64,000 nucleotides of DNA, from contig NC_058063.1 of NCBI RefSeq assembly GCF_020085105.1, forward strand, positions 12,305,651 through 12,369,650. The letters run 5' to 3'. Below the pieces are notes generated by a model. It saw only the letters and a program-made list of their open reading frames with translations. It ran no database searches and was not told the DNA's origin. Source of the DNA: Siniperca chuatsi (lineage: Eukaryota > Chordata > Actinopteri > Centrarchiformes > Sinipercidae). Shown in pieces: positions 9,859 through 21,240 of the stretch. A program made the position numbers and the translations under genes. The first letter of the stretch is position 1, and each line of letters begins with the position of its first letter.

Positions 9859-12800
9859 ATGGGTGTCAGACAGAACATATCAATTGTCCTGATTCTAATA
9901 GGTAAGTTAAGTGACATTAAACCGGATGCCTTTAGAGTGACTTGATACAATCTGATATCCTACTGTGAAGCAAAAGGTTTGTATTTATAGTTACAGAGAG
10001 TTTAATGTACCCTTTACACTACTTTAGAACAGCAATTGAAAGTTTTGAAACTAATTTAAAGTATAACATTGTGTATTGTAGCAGATGTATAATATTACAT
10101 GAGGGTATTCTTACTAGGCCATCAAATAGGAAGTGAAAAATTGGTAATTTTTAAAATTGGATTTAATTGTTCGACTTTTTGTTCGTTGAAAAAAGTTGCA
10201 ATGGAATTGCCAATGAGACGAGCAACTGTACAAGCAACAACACCAGCATCAATGACAACACTTGCTCCGACAACAATGACAGCAGCAACAACTACTGCGG
10301 CAACAACTACACCTGCTCCAACAACAACAACACCTGCTCCGACAACGACAACTGGCTCAAAAACAACACCTGCTCAAACAACAACTGCGGCAACAACTAC
10401 ACCTGCTGCGACAAGGACAAGTTTGACAACGACAGCAGAAACAACTACACCTGCTTTGACAACAACTACTGAGTCAACGACAACACCTGCCCCCACAACA
10501 ACGACAGCAGCNNNNNNNNNNNNNNNNNNNNNNNNNNNNNNNNNNNNNNNNNNNNNNNNNNNNNNNNNNNNNNNNNNNNNNNNNNNNNNNNNNNNNNNNN
10601 NNNNNNNNNNNCAACAACTAGACCTGCTCCAACAACTACGACAGCAGCAATGACTACACATTCTCCAACGACGACAGCTGCATCAACGACAACACCTGCT
10701 CTAACAACAACAGCAGTAACAACAACACCTGCTCCGACAACGACAACTGCCTCAGCAACAACAGCTGCTCCAACAACTACACTTGCTCCGACAACAACAA
10801 CAGCGTCAACAACTACACTTGCTCCGACAACAACAACTCGGGCAACAACTTCTCTTACTCCGACAACAACAACTGGGGCAACAACTACACCTGCTCCGAC
10901 AACAACAACTGCAGCAACAACTACACCTGCACCGACAACAACAACAACTGGGGCAATAACTTCTCTTGCTCCGACAACAACAACAACTGCGGCAACAACT
11001 ACACCTGCTCCGACAACAACAACTGCGGCAACAACTACACCTGCACCAACAACAACAACTGCAGCAACAACTACACCTGCACCGACAAGGACAACTGCAT
11101 CAACAACTACACTTGCTCCGACAACAACAACAGCGTCAACAACTACACTTGCTCCAACAACAACAACAACTGGGGCAACAACTTCTCTTGCTCCAACAAC
11201 AACAACTGGGGCAACAACTACACCTGCTCCGTCAACAACAACTGCAGCAATAACTACACCTACTCCATCAACAGTGACAGCAGCAACAACAACACCTGCT
11301 CCAACAACAAGTACTACATCTGCCCCGACAACTACAACTGCTGCAATAACTACACCTGCGGCAACAATTAAAACTGCTCCAACAACAACTAGAGCTGCAC
11401 CAACTACACCTGCATCAACGACAACTACACCTGCTCCAACAACAACAAAAACTGGGTCAATGACAACACCTGCTCAGACAACAAATACGACAACCACGGC
11501 ACCTGCTTCGACAACAAGTACTGGGTCAACATCGACACCTGGTCCGACAGCAATATCTTCTTTGACAACAATTTCGGCCCCTGAACCTTTTTATATTATA
11601 TCAGCAATCTTGCAAGGAAAAGATTTTTCAGATAACCTCAATGACCCCAACAGCAGTGAATTCAAATATCTTGAACAACAAATTGTAACCACGGTGAGTT
11701 ATTTTTCAAATTTAATACATTTTTCATTTACTGTGCCAGTGTTGTGTATAAATAATTGGACAGAATGTTCAACCTGATGGACAAATCTGTTAAGTTGAAA
11801 TTAATTTCAGTGAAATTTGCTTTTCTGTTCTATTTCATTTGAAGACAACTGTGTTTTAAATCTATTCACGGTCTTTCAATGTTGCAGTGCAATATCATAT
11901 ACAAAGGAGCATTTGGCCGTCGGTTTAACCACTGCTTTGTTAAAAAGTTCAGGTAAAAACATTTTTCTAACAGTTGTTCACTGACTTTGCTTTTCTGTGC
12001 AGTATTATGGTCTTAAAATTGCTATCTTCTAATGTTGATAGTGCAACATAATCATATCATATCATTAATGACACTTGTCCCATTCGGTTTCATGATACAG
12101 GCCTGTTCCACCCTCAACACGAGTGGACGGGATTCAAGCAGATATAGGGGTTGTGTTTAATCGGACTACTCCCACTGCAGATCTCCCACTGAATAGTGTT
12201 GTTGCTCAAACCTTAGTAGAAGCTCTGAATAATTCCATTAATAGCTTCAACGTGAGCATAAATCCAAACACAGTCCAAGTAGTAGGTAAGTAAACACAAC
12301 ATAATGTTTCGCTCTAATCAGTATGTAAAACATTTGAAATAACATGTTTTGCTCATGCTGTTTAAATAAGTCAGCAACAAAACTTTTGTTGCTACACAAG
12401 AAATAGAAGTATAGATAAGATTCATAAAGAACACTAACAGTTTTCAGTGTTTTACAGTTCAATTCATAAAGAATTCAAGAATTCTTGTGTAAGAAACGTA
12501 GGTGTGTGAGAAGGAATAGGAAATCAATCCAACACGTTCTGGATTTTCCTCATAACTTTAGTGAAGTCCGAACACAGATCAATCAAGCCATTACACCTTT
12601 GCTCGATCCCAACAAACTTGCTCCCTCCCCATCTCCGCTCTCTCTTTTTCTTCCTCTACCTTTTCTCAACCCCATGAACTACCAGCTGCCTGAACAACGC
12701 AGACTAGTTGAAATACCTGATACCAGAACGTCAACTTAACATTACTGTAAACACTACATATGTGTAAACATGATGATAGATAGCAATTCAATAATAATAT

Positions 12801-15412
12801 ACTAAACTTATGTTTTCACAATTATGTTTAAACCTGTTTACACAATTATGTTTACATCACACAATTTCACTCTTACAATTGTTATGTAAATAATTTATTA
12901 ACTTCAAGATTTTTTGACATTACCAACTTCAGAACTAGATAAGATACTAAAAAAATCTGCAAAGCCAACTCTTTCTAAACTTTATGATGGCTCGTATAAG
13001 TCTGTGCAAGTGGCATCAAAGTCAGCTTGACTTAAAACAAGGATAAATAAATCCTTTTATTTTGGGCACGAATACTTACTCATTTAAAAAAAAAAAATGT
13101 TTTTACAGCAGGGCCAGTTCCAGATGCAAATACAACTGCCGCACCTGCAACTGTCAATTCAACAACTGCTGGACCTGCAACTGCTGCACCCACAACTGTC
13201 GGACCTGCAACTGCTGCACCCACAACTGTCACACCTACAACTGCCGCACACACAACTGCCGCACCTACAACTGTAGCTGCTAGTTTCAGATCTCTTCAAA
13301 GCACATTTACAAGTGACTTGCTGAATCCATCATCTGTATCTTTTAGAAATCGAGCTGCAATGATAGAGACACAGGTAACTCTTACCCTTGTAATAAAATC
13401 TGCTGGTACACCTACTGAATCATTTGATCAGAGCTCAAGCCCCCACACAAATAACTGAAATATTACTGCAACACTTTATAATACAGCCTGTGATTTACAG
13501 TGTAATTGTGTTGTATGAATTAGGTACAAATAAGATACTTACCACTTCCTACTGCTTCTTAAATGCATGTACAGAGGAAGAAAACAAGACTATGGAGCAC
13601 AAGGGAGTAACAATTGGACATTTTAGAGAAAAGGAGAAATAAAAACTTTACTGAGTTTTGATAACAGATTCACTTCATAGATTACACAGAATATTCCCAA
13701 ACTTTCGTTTTCCAGTGTTGTACCCCGCAAGTAACCAGTATTTACAAAAATATTTAAAGTATAATCTATTTCTCCTTTCCTCCAAAATGTCCAATTGTTA
13801 CTCCCTTGTTCCCCAGAGTATTGTTTTTAACTCTATTGTAATTTAACTCTAAGTACTTTAAGTAGAAAATTTCCCCAAGGGAACAAATACCAGTTGAAAA
13901 AATGTGCACACTGCCCAGAAATACACATGAAGAAACTTAATGTTACTGTACAAAATGTATAGCTCTTCTATTCTTTTTAAACCCTGTACTGGTGCCCATC
14001 ATTCCTTTTCCTCCTGTCTGTTTCCATGATTCAGTTGTTTTCTGCACAACAGAAAGTAAACTCAAACAGGAAAATTAGGAAGTACTCTTCACACTTGCTA
14101 GACAGTCTACATGATATATATAAAAAAGGTCACTTATTCCAATTTCCAGAAAGAACTGATGACATTAGACATCAAGACAAAAAAAACTACACCTCCAACT
14201 CACTGTACGACTTCTCATAAACACACAGTAAAATTATAAGTAGAAAGTGTTTAAGTACAATTTGTTTTTTGTTTCTGCAGCTTGGACCTTTGTTCGCAAA
14301 GGAATTCCCTTCCTCATTCAAGTCCTTGGACGTGGTGTCATTCAGGTAATTTCTTAAGACTTATCATTAATTTAAGAGTAGTGGCCTAAATGTTATATCT
14401 TAAACAGCATCTTTTGTTTCTCCTTCTGCAGAAAAGGATCAGTCATCAACGAAATGAACCTTCGCTTTGCAAGCACATTTTTTCCTAACAACACTAAGAT
14501 TGCGTATGTTTTGATGAGTGCAGCTTCACACGTCACCGGCTTCGACATTGAAGGCAGCTCCATCAACGTGAATGGCTTATGTAAGCAATATTGTGTGCTG
14601 CTTCTTCAAAAGTTTATAAAAGTTGTACAACTATTTGTTAAACTAATTGTCATGTGTGATGTGTAGTACTATATGGACCCAAATGCAGAATACCAGGTAT
14701 GAGGTGAAGTACCTGGACTGCTACAGTGTTTATTGGGGGTGATGTGGTTTACAGGCAGGTACAGGCAGACAGGTAACGAACAGGCAACAGGAAAATGGGT
14801 TACCGGCTGGCAGTGGTGGAAACAGGGAAGTGAGTCCAATGTGGCTAAACAGTTCAATAGGGAGCAGTCAAGGTACAAAATCCAGAATCCAGCCAAGGTC
14901 CAGGGGAGACAAAGAATCAAATACAGAACTCACGGTAGAATGCTGGGGAACTGGGCATAGGAACCAGGTACAACAAAAAGTGCACCAAACGGCGACACAC
15001 ACAAATGTCAGGAACAGCCACAAGATAGGAACAAAACTCAAGACAGTGAGCAACACCAGACAGGAATCACACCATGCAGTTACAACAATGATCCAACACT
15101 GAATAAAGACAGAGACCCAGACTAAATACCCTAGGGGAGGTGAGCCAACGAGACACAGGTGCAAACAATCAAGGAAGGGCCAACAATCAAAACTGGAGGG
15201 AAACCAAACAAAGACAGGAAGTAAAACCACAAGACACACAAGAGGAGGAACACACTACAAAATAAAACAGGAAATGACAAAACCTTAAACTGCCACACTA
15301 ATGTTTTCTTTTCTACTTATTTACAGCTTCAAGTGGAGTACGCCACAAAATCAGTCTCGTCACCGCATCCTGCCTGGTACTGTTGTCATGGCTACTATCA
15401 AGCCAGCAATAG
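9859..15412 (+). CDS. GPI-anchored mucin-like protein with two SEA domains, copy A
   Basis: Eight coding exons: 9859-9901, 10196-11693, 11888-11952, 12101-12285, 13109-13374, 14281-14345, 14432-14580, 15327-15412. All introns are GT-AG and the phases (1,0,2,1,0,2,1) match copy B. Exon 1 gives the start of a signal sequence (MGVRQNISIVLILI). Exon 2 is a Thr/Pro/Ala mucin repeat domain, expected to be heavily O-glycosylated, then the start of SEA domain 1, which continues through exons 3-4 with two Cys in exon 3 and NRTT, NNS and NVS sequons. Exon 5 has a PT-rich linker and starts SEA 2. Exons 6-7 finish it, with GSVIN matching the SEA self-cleavage type G-S-V. Exon 8 ends in a hydrophobic tail closing directly at TAG (SLVTASCLVLLSWLLSSQQ) after a small-residue SSSG, the pattern of a GPI signal. 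Exon 2 contains a 100-base N gap across which the frame changes, so true length is unknown. A surface mucin of an epithelium or gamete is inferred. A short transmembrane tail is the alternative to GPI. Confidence 0.85.
10225..11575 (+). repeat. mucin PTS repeat region, copy A (36-bp degenerate minisatellite)
   Basis: The coding repeat is about 36 bp long, encoding a 12-residue unit close to PAPTTTTAATTT with frequent variants (TTGATTSLAPTTTT, ASTTTLAP). Thr exceeds half of residues. The region contains the assembly gap at 10512-10611. Such arrays are prone to length change and misassembly. Open frames on other registers (Gln/Leu-rich) and on the minus strand (Val-rich) are by-products of the repeat. 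Confidence 0.85.
10512..10611. other. assembly gap (100 N)
   Basis: Exactly 100 N, the usual placeholder for a gap of unknown size. It lies inside the mucin repeat exon; the reading frame before and after it is offset, which the placeholder explains without needing a mutation. Confidence 0.95.
14643..15302 (-). mobile_element. solo LTR of a gypsy-type family inside intron 7 of mucin gene A
   Basis: The insert at 14648-15297 (650 bp) begins TGTCATGTG and ends CTGCCACA, so it has TG...CA ends, and is flanked by the 5-bp direct repeat CTAAT (14643-14647 and 15298-15302). The matching intron of gene B has the empty site (AAACTAATGTTTT). On the minus strand the sequence matches the LTR at 58361-59027, including the tract around TTACTTCCTGTCTTTG and a polyadenylation AATAAA. 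No internal region is present, so it arose by LTR-LTR recombination. It postdates the gene duplication. Confidence 0.8.
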
Positions 15413-15498
15413 CATCATGAATTGCCAGCAGAACATAACTGCCATCACTGGTATGAAAAAGGACTTTGTCTGTAAAAATTCAAGATTCATGATTGTCT

Positions 15499-15577
15499 TC
15501 AGGCTTGTACGGCTTCGGATGAACTTCCTATCAAATACAACTTTGCACTGACCAGACACATTAATAACAGTGGATTA
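15499..15577 (+). other. exon-like segment after the stop of mucin gene A
   Basis: A pyrimidine-rich TGTCTTCAG is followed by a short stretch open in one frame (CTASDELPIKYNFALTRHIN) that ends at a donor-like TTAG/GTATGT. It is missing at the matching place in gene B (the flanking sequences rejoin) but is recognisable, decayed, in the third copy near 27480-27560. It may be a lost alternative 3' exon or chance. No frame joins it to exon 8. Confidence 0.2.
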
Positions 15578-16126
15578 GGTATGTCTGTTGAACAGAACAT
15601 ATTTCTGTGTGGGAATGTCCAGGATCCTGGGCTGGACAGAATGACAGCCATTTAATCATCACTCGAATAATAAGCCAAACAATATAACAGCACTTTGTAT
15701 TAAGCCCTGGGATGTCAGAAAATAATTGCACTATTTCACTATTAATGTAAAATGTATACATGCATCTTGCTCCTCTGAGCACTGTGCTATAGCAATATTT
15801 AACTTAGTGTCAATTTCTAATGCTGTCTTCTTTAGTCTTGTTCACCAAACACTCTTACTATTGTCTGAATGCAGTTTATATTTAAACATGCAGATTGAGA
15901 AATCTGAATGCTAGATTTCAAACTGGATTGTTTGTAAAGTTAGTCTTCATCAAGATGGGTCAAGATAAGCAGATATTATTTACTTATCTAAACCTTTCTG
16001 TAGTTTCCAAATGCATGTAAAATTCATGTTTAGGTTTCACTTGCTAACATAGCAGCTTCACAGCTCCACATTGTAAAGGGAACAAGTGTTAAATTAAATG
16101 AACACATGCAGCTCATAGTGGGCTGT

Positions 16127-16488
16127 GCCATCCATCCATCCATCCATTTTCTACCACTTGGTCCCGTTAGGGGTCGCGGGTGACTGGAGCCTATCCCAGT
16201 GACTCTGGGCCTTAGGCAGGGTACACCCTGGACAGTGGCCAACTCGTCGCAGGGCTAACACAGACACAGACAGACAACCATTCACTCTCACATTCATTCA
16301 ATACGGGCAATTTAGAGTTATCAATTAACCTACACATGCATGTCTTTGGACGGTGGGAGGAGGGAACCCACGGTAACACGGCTCTCTGCCACCAGAGAGA
16401 TTGTGTGATGTTGGTCTGGTCCGGGAATCGAACCCACGATCTCCTTATTGGGAGGCAGGAGCATTAACCGCTCTGCCACCGTGCACCC
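16127..16488 (-). mobile_element. tRNA-derived SINE with (GGAT)n tail
   Basis: Read on the minus strand, the element starts GGTGCACGGTGGCAGAGCGG, an A-box-like start of a tRNA, and has a perfect B box, GGTTCGATTCC. It continues through the body common in teleost genomes (region of 'catgcatgtctttgga' and 'gggtacaccctgga') and ends in GGAT repeats, the tail type of RTE-mobilised SINEs. The matching flank of gene B (around 40400-40420) lacks it, so it inserted after the duplication. Confidence 0.7.
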
Positions 16489-16769
16489 CTAACCTTCAAC
16501 CAATGCAAAGTTTTATCAAAGGTCATAGTATACATTATATATATGTCAAAACAATGCACTGTCCATTTTCTTATTTATACAAAGTGTATTTATTTAATCA
16601 TACATAGCTGTATTCTGTGAGACTTCTTGTAGTTTGTACAATTTCTGTCAGAAACTTTACAATGATCAGAATACAAAATCTTTTAATCTTTAATCTTTAA
16701 ACTGTCTCTCGTGTGATGTTTTGCAATTTTGGTGGGTAAAGAGAAAGTATATCAGGGCATGTTTAATAT

Positions 16770-18225
16770 CAGGATCTTAGTGTAGATTTAGAGTAACTAT
16801 CAGAATCAAAACCAGCATCAACCATTGTCCGAGTTTTACATGATGGCTCTCATAAAAAGAAACATTTTAATAGATAGTTGCAAAAGACTAAAGGCTTAAG
16901 AATAATGTTTACCATAAATCTTCTTAGGAACTTGACATTTACTTATTAAATGGGTAGACTGGATATTAATTACTGATATCTACAATGTCAGTTTTCCTAG
17001 TCAAACCTCTAATTCAAGATATCTGTAATTACATTTTGACTAGTAAGATTCAAAAAATGTTTGCGTTTTCTGTATGTGTATGGGGTTTTTCATTACAAAT
17101 ATCTACAATTCATTTGCAGGGGAGAGGTCTCTGTGCTGTGTCTCCAGATATATTTGTATTTGTCTGTATTGTTAGATTGTTTGTAATAATTGTGAGGATA
17201 TAAATACTAGTTAAAAGACAATTGTAGGTCTTGTGTGGATCCCTTCTCATCAACCAACTCGGAGAGAGGTTTTCATACCGAACATAACAGAACGTAATTG
17301 ACTATGTTGAATACATTTAGCATTAGCTTTAAATAATATTGAAGAACTGTTTACTCTCTTATACAGTATATGTTAATGTTTTGCCCAGAGGCTCAAATGC
17401 GTGATGCCCTTGGGAATAAGACCAGGCTTGTTCTTCTCACTCATATGCAATTTCCCTAGGAGTGTAGGGTTAGCTTAGTTTTAAAACTGTAAAATTAGTA
17501 GGAAAAAAAAATGCTCTAAGGTTAACTATGGTAGTCATATACTTTGAACAGACTGGCAACGCTTATGGCTGAAAATATGACAACACAGTTTGGATACTTT
17601 AATTTGTGGAATCTATTTTCTTGAAACTGGCTTCTCAAACATTCTAGGAGTCTGGGCATTATATAGTTTACTATTAGTCCTGAGAGATCTTGCATATAGC
17701 AGATATGAATGTGTTACTTTAGCCACTAGAAACTGATGATACTGATGTTTACATTTCCATTTCTGGGAAAAACCAGTGTGTGAGTCCATGGAGGCCAGAC
17801 ACACAACGTCAAAGATTGGGGTCAACTGTTTTAAACTGAGTTTATCTGAATTGAACAACTTTGTTTGTCAAAGCTACCCTCATGTCAGTTTAAATATGGT
17901 ATGCTATGGCAAGGACATGCAAAGGATGCAAGATCCAGAAATTACAAGTTAGTTCTGTGAAGGAGCTTAAAAAAAGCAGTTGGCAAAAGCAGACTTTACA
18001 TCGAGCCACGAGCTACTGTATTGCAGGTATGGAATTATACACACAGGTAGGCCTATTTATATCAGACATACAGTCATTTAAGTGTTTTCTGTAATGTCTA
18101 TAAGTGAAGTTTAAAAGGCTCCCTGTCTACCCTCAGGTGACATCACCACACTCTGCCATGTCCCAGAATTAATTTCCATTCAGAAATCATATAAATAAAC
18201 AAAAGAAACCTTGCTGTCAAAAAAC
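16770..18225. other. no gene seen
   Basis: AT-rich DNA with only short ORFs. The homology to the 3' flank of gene B ends near 16765, marking the right end of the duplicated unit. Confidence 0.5.
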
Positions 18226-18229
18226 CTGT

Positions 18230-18760
18230 TTCTTACCGTCTGCGCATATATTGTATCTCTCCAGCACCAAACAGGATGCAGCAAACCAGGTAATGACTTT
18301 GGTAACGACCGAAAAAACTCCTCAAATGCCGTCTCACACAAACACATAATAGACAGTGAATCAACAGTGTTATGAGTCGGTATTTAATTCGGCGTGTCTC
18401 TGATCCACCAACCAGCGCGTATTTTAGTGAGAAGTCTTAATTGTAACTTCGCCTCTCATACCCACAGTCTTCTCCCACTAAAACAGCGCAGCTAAACAAC
18501 GGAGGCTGGTAGCCAAAATCCTAAAATCCAGTATGTAAATGCGGAAATACAGTTTAGCTTTATGGATTATATAGATGCCAAAGCGACAAGAAGACTGCCG
18601 ACATATGACGCCTTTTATTTTGTGTTTCTAGAGTTATGTGTTTTTGCGGACACGTAAGGATTTTTTAATATGTCATATTTCTTAAAGGGAGTTTGGCGTA
18701 ATATTTTCCCCGGAGCGCGCAGGGAGCATCAGTTTTATTCTAACTGCTAATACTGTATGT
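18230..18760. promoter_or_regulatory. CpG-enriched stretch, possible promoter
   Basis: Roughly 25 CpG dinucleotides occur in about 530 bases, visibly more than in neighbouring DNA, including GGAGCGCGCAG near the end. On the minus strand a donor-like CAGACG/GTAAGA lies at about 18237-18245, and on the plus strand an exon-like segment follows at 19544. A shared promoter for opposite transcripts is possible but only inferred. Confidence 0.3.
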
Positions 18761-19543
18761 AGCCTATATTTTTTAATGTTTTGTCACCACTACAGAAACA
18801 CTAGGTAACTGCTACAGTATGATTGGCTGGACATTGGTTGTCTGACGTTTCACTGCGGTTAGTTATTGGATGGATTAATGGTTTACAGTCTAATAATTTG
18901 TGTTTGTATTGTTTACTGACGGTGGCTGATCAGGGTGATTATCAGCTAATTGTACTCAGTTTCAGTATGCAGTAAATGGTTGCCCATTGTATGCATGTTT
19001 TTTTAAACTACTTTCCTAATTAAATATGATGTGCTTGATGATGTTGTGACTCAGCTCAGAAGCTCAGCATTCTCGTTGCCCATTAGCTTCCCTTTTTAAC
19101 ATTTATTCACCCAGAAAAAGATGATATTTCTCTGTATAATATGACCTCCTCTTTCTTTTATTTGTTTCATTTTAAGATACATTTTCAACATACATGAATA
19201 ACCATAATTATAACAATATAACATCAAACATTAGTTTAAAACTACAATTTGTCAAAAAACACAAATTGGTTTGTATCAAATGACCACCTGTGGGTCCCGG
19301 AGACTCACTACATTGAATACCTATCAACATCACTGATTCCCATAGTTTTTATTGTGTATGTTTTACATGCTCTTACAAAAAACATAAATAATTAGTTTTG
19401 TTTTTTAAACATGTTAATATGTGACGAAGAAACTGGCCTTTTAGGCCTGTGAGGAAATACGTCAAAAGGTTTGTGTTTGTAATATATTAGTTTGTTGAAC
19501 TATCAGAAGAACGATCTTTTTAATGACAGAAATCACATTTCAG

Positions 19544-19652
19544 GCAGCGAATGGCTGCATGTGAGGAACCCTCAGATGGCGTGTCATTAAAATTTAAATA
19601 TCAAAATGGCTACATCAACATGAGGAAATTAAGCTTGTCTGAGCCAATTCAG
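19544..19652 (+). other. possible first coding exon of an unrecognised gene
   Basis: The segment is bounded by an acceptor (TTTCAG) and a donor (TTCAG/GTGAGG). An ATG at 19551 opens a frame of exactly 34 codons to the donor (MAACEEPSDGVSLKFKYQNG, then YINMRKLSLSEPIQ), phase 0. The composition is protein-like and the upstream CpG-rich stretch could hold its promoter. I could not find a following exon before the DDE-like relict on the other strand. It may be a truncated gene or part of a transposon. Confidence 0.35.
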
Positions 19653-19858
19653 GTGAGGTGTTCATCTTGACAAAATATCAAGGGTCTTCTCAGTAGTTCA
19701 GTGAGGTGTAAAACTTGACTGGTATAACACTATGTCTCATATGTTTTTAGGTTTTGTTTGACTTTGTAGGTTCATGCAAGTTCATCTATTTTACATGTTT
19801 GTCTTTAAATAAGGAAATTCACTCAGGTTAGCAAAATGATGGAGCTTATGCCCTACAC

Positions 19859-20130
19859 CAGGGCTATTCAATTACAAATTCAATTGGGCCAGATTTTAAA
19901 ACCAGGAAATGTAGATGGGCCAGGCATTGTCAGCAGCCTATTTAAAACCTTGGTAATGACAAATTTTAAACAAATGCAAATAAATGTAATAAAAAACAGC
20001 AGGCGTTTGGAGTAAAATAAACAAATACTTGCCAGTCCAGGCAGGGTTAAACTGATGGTTTTCATTGTCAAATTTACGTTTCAGGGTTGGCAGAGACAAG
20101 AGCACAGTTATAATTTTTGGTACTAAGTAC
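19859..20130 (+). mobile_element. non-autonomous hAT-like element fragment
   Basis: The sequence begins CAGGGCTATTCAATT and continues with a 'gggccagatttt' motif typical of short dispersed hAT-type elements in fish. No transposase is present and the right end is unclear, so the boundary is approximate. Confidence 0.4.
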
Positions 20131-21230
20131 AATGATTTGTGGTATTTTTGTTGTCCTGGTGGGCAGGAAAATAAATGTTGATAATGACATTGTGAAGTCT
20201 GGTTGTATGTCCAATGGGTAGAAAAGCTCCCTTAAACTTGTTCATATTGTGTTGTAATATTTGACCAAATATTTACTTGACTGAGGCTTACTTGTTGATA
20301 TTCACCACAAAAACTCTACAATATCAGTGTGATGACTGAAATTTCCAAATTGCTCCAAAGTAACAGATACAAAGCAGAATAAATTAAATCAACATAACCA
20401 ATAATAAGTGCATTGTACTTTAACAGCCATACATGTACAATGTCAACAATGCTGACTTTGAAGATGTGTCTTAGAAATAGTTTTTTTTTTAAATACTGTA
20501 TGTCTTTTATTTATGAATGGAACTGCACATTAGTCCAATTATATTTTTAAATACTTGTGGAACAATATCCAGATTTTACTCTTCACATTTATATTGTAGT
20601 CTTTTTCATTCATACCTGTACAAAAAAAGGCATATTAAACTACATATTAAAACGTGGCCTGAATTGCTTTTCTAGACTGTGTACATGCCAAACATTTTTC
20701 ATCACTTTCTTGTGTTACAGAAGGAGAATATAGTCTACTCTTGAGACGAAATTGGAGTTTGCCTCTGGAGCCTCAACAGTGCCTCCACTGGAATTTCCAC
20801 AATTGAGTTCCTCCATGAAGCCAACAGAATCTTTCTAGAGGCAAATACCTGCCTTATAATCCTCTGCCTACCCATACATAATGGTTATGATACCTTCAAG
20901 AAATATATGACTCTGCAGAGGGAATTCTGCAGGACCCTACTTTTGGTGTTGTGTGAACAGTCTGTAAAATAATGAGTTCACCCAAAACATAGCTGTTTCT
21001 GTCTAACAAGTTGTTGCTGCTGTTCTACACTGATAACTGTCAAAAGTGTTAAGGAAATAGGACTTGTGAGATGAGGCACTTTATTAAGCAAATAGTGTAC
21101 CACAAAAAACTGCTGTTTCATCAAAATGTGTGTCTAATAAATAAACACAATTCACAGGCATCAACCTATGTCATGGAGTGACAACCCTTAACAGTTAAGT
21201 AAAATGTATGTTTCTTTCCACGGTTGCCAT
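20130..21230. other. no gene seen
   Basis: No supported ORF on either strand; only AT-rich sequence with short chance frames. Confidence 0.4.
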
Positions 21231-21240
21231 TGCTACACAT

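Noticed and set aside
10196..11693. Regularly spaced repeats that could suggest a CRISPR-like array
   Set aside because: Units are contiguous, degenerate and coding, with no unique spacers; the genome is eukaryotic.
12485..12739. 84-residue ORF in intron 4 of mucin gene A
   Set aside because: No splice signals in phase with neighbours, absent from the matching intron of gene B, Ser/Pro/Leu-rich low-complexity end.
13062..13283. ORF of Cys/Asn-rich repeats (CRTCNC, CTHNC), resembling a metallothionein-like protein
   Set aside because: It is a shifted frame of exon 5 of mucin gene A, whose PT-rich frame matches gene B and continues into SEA 2.
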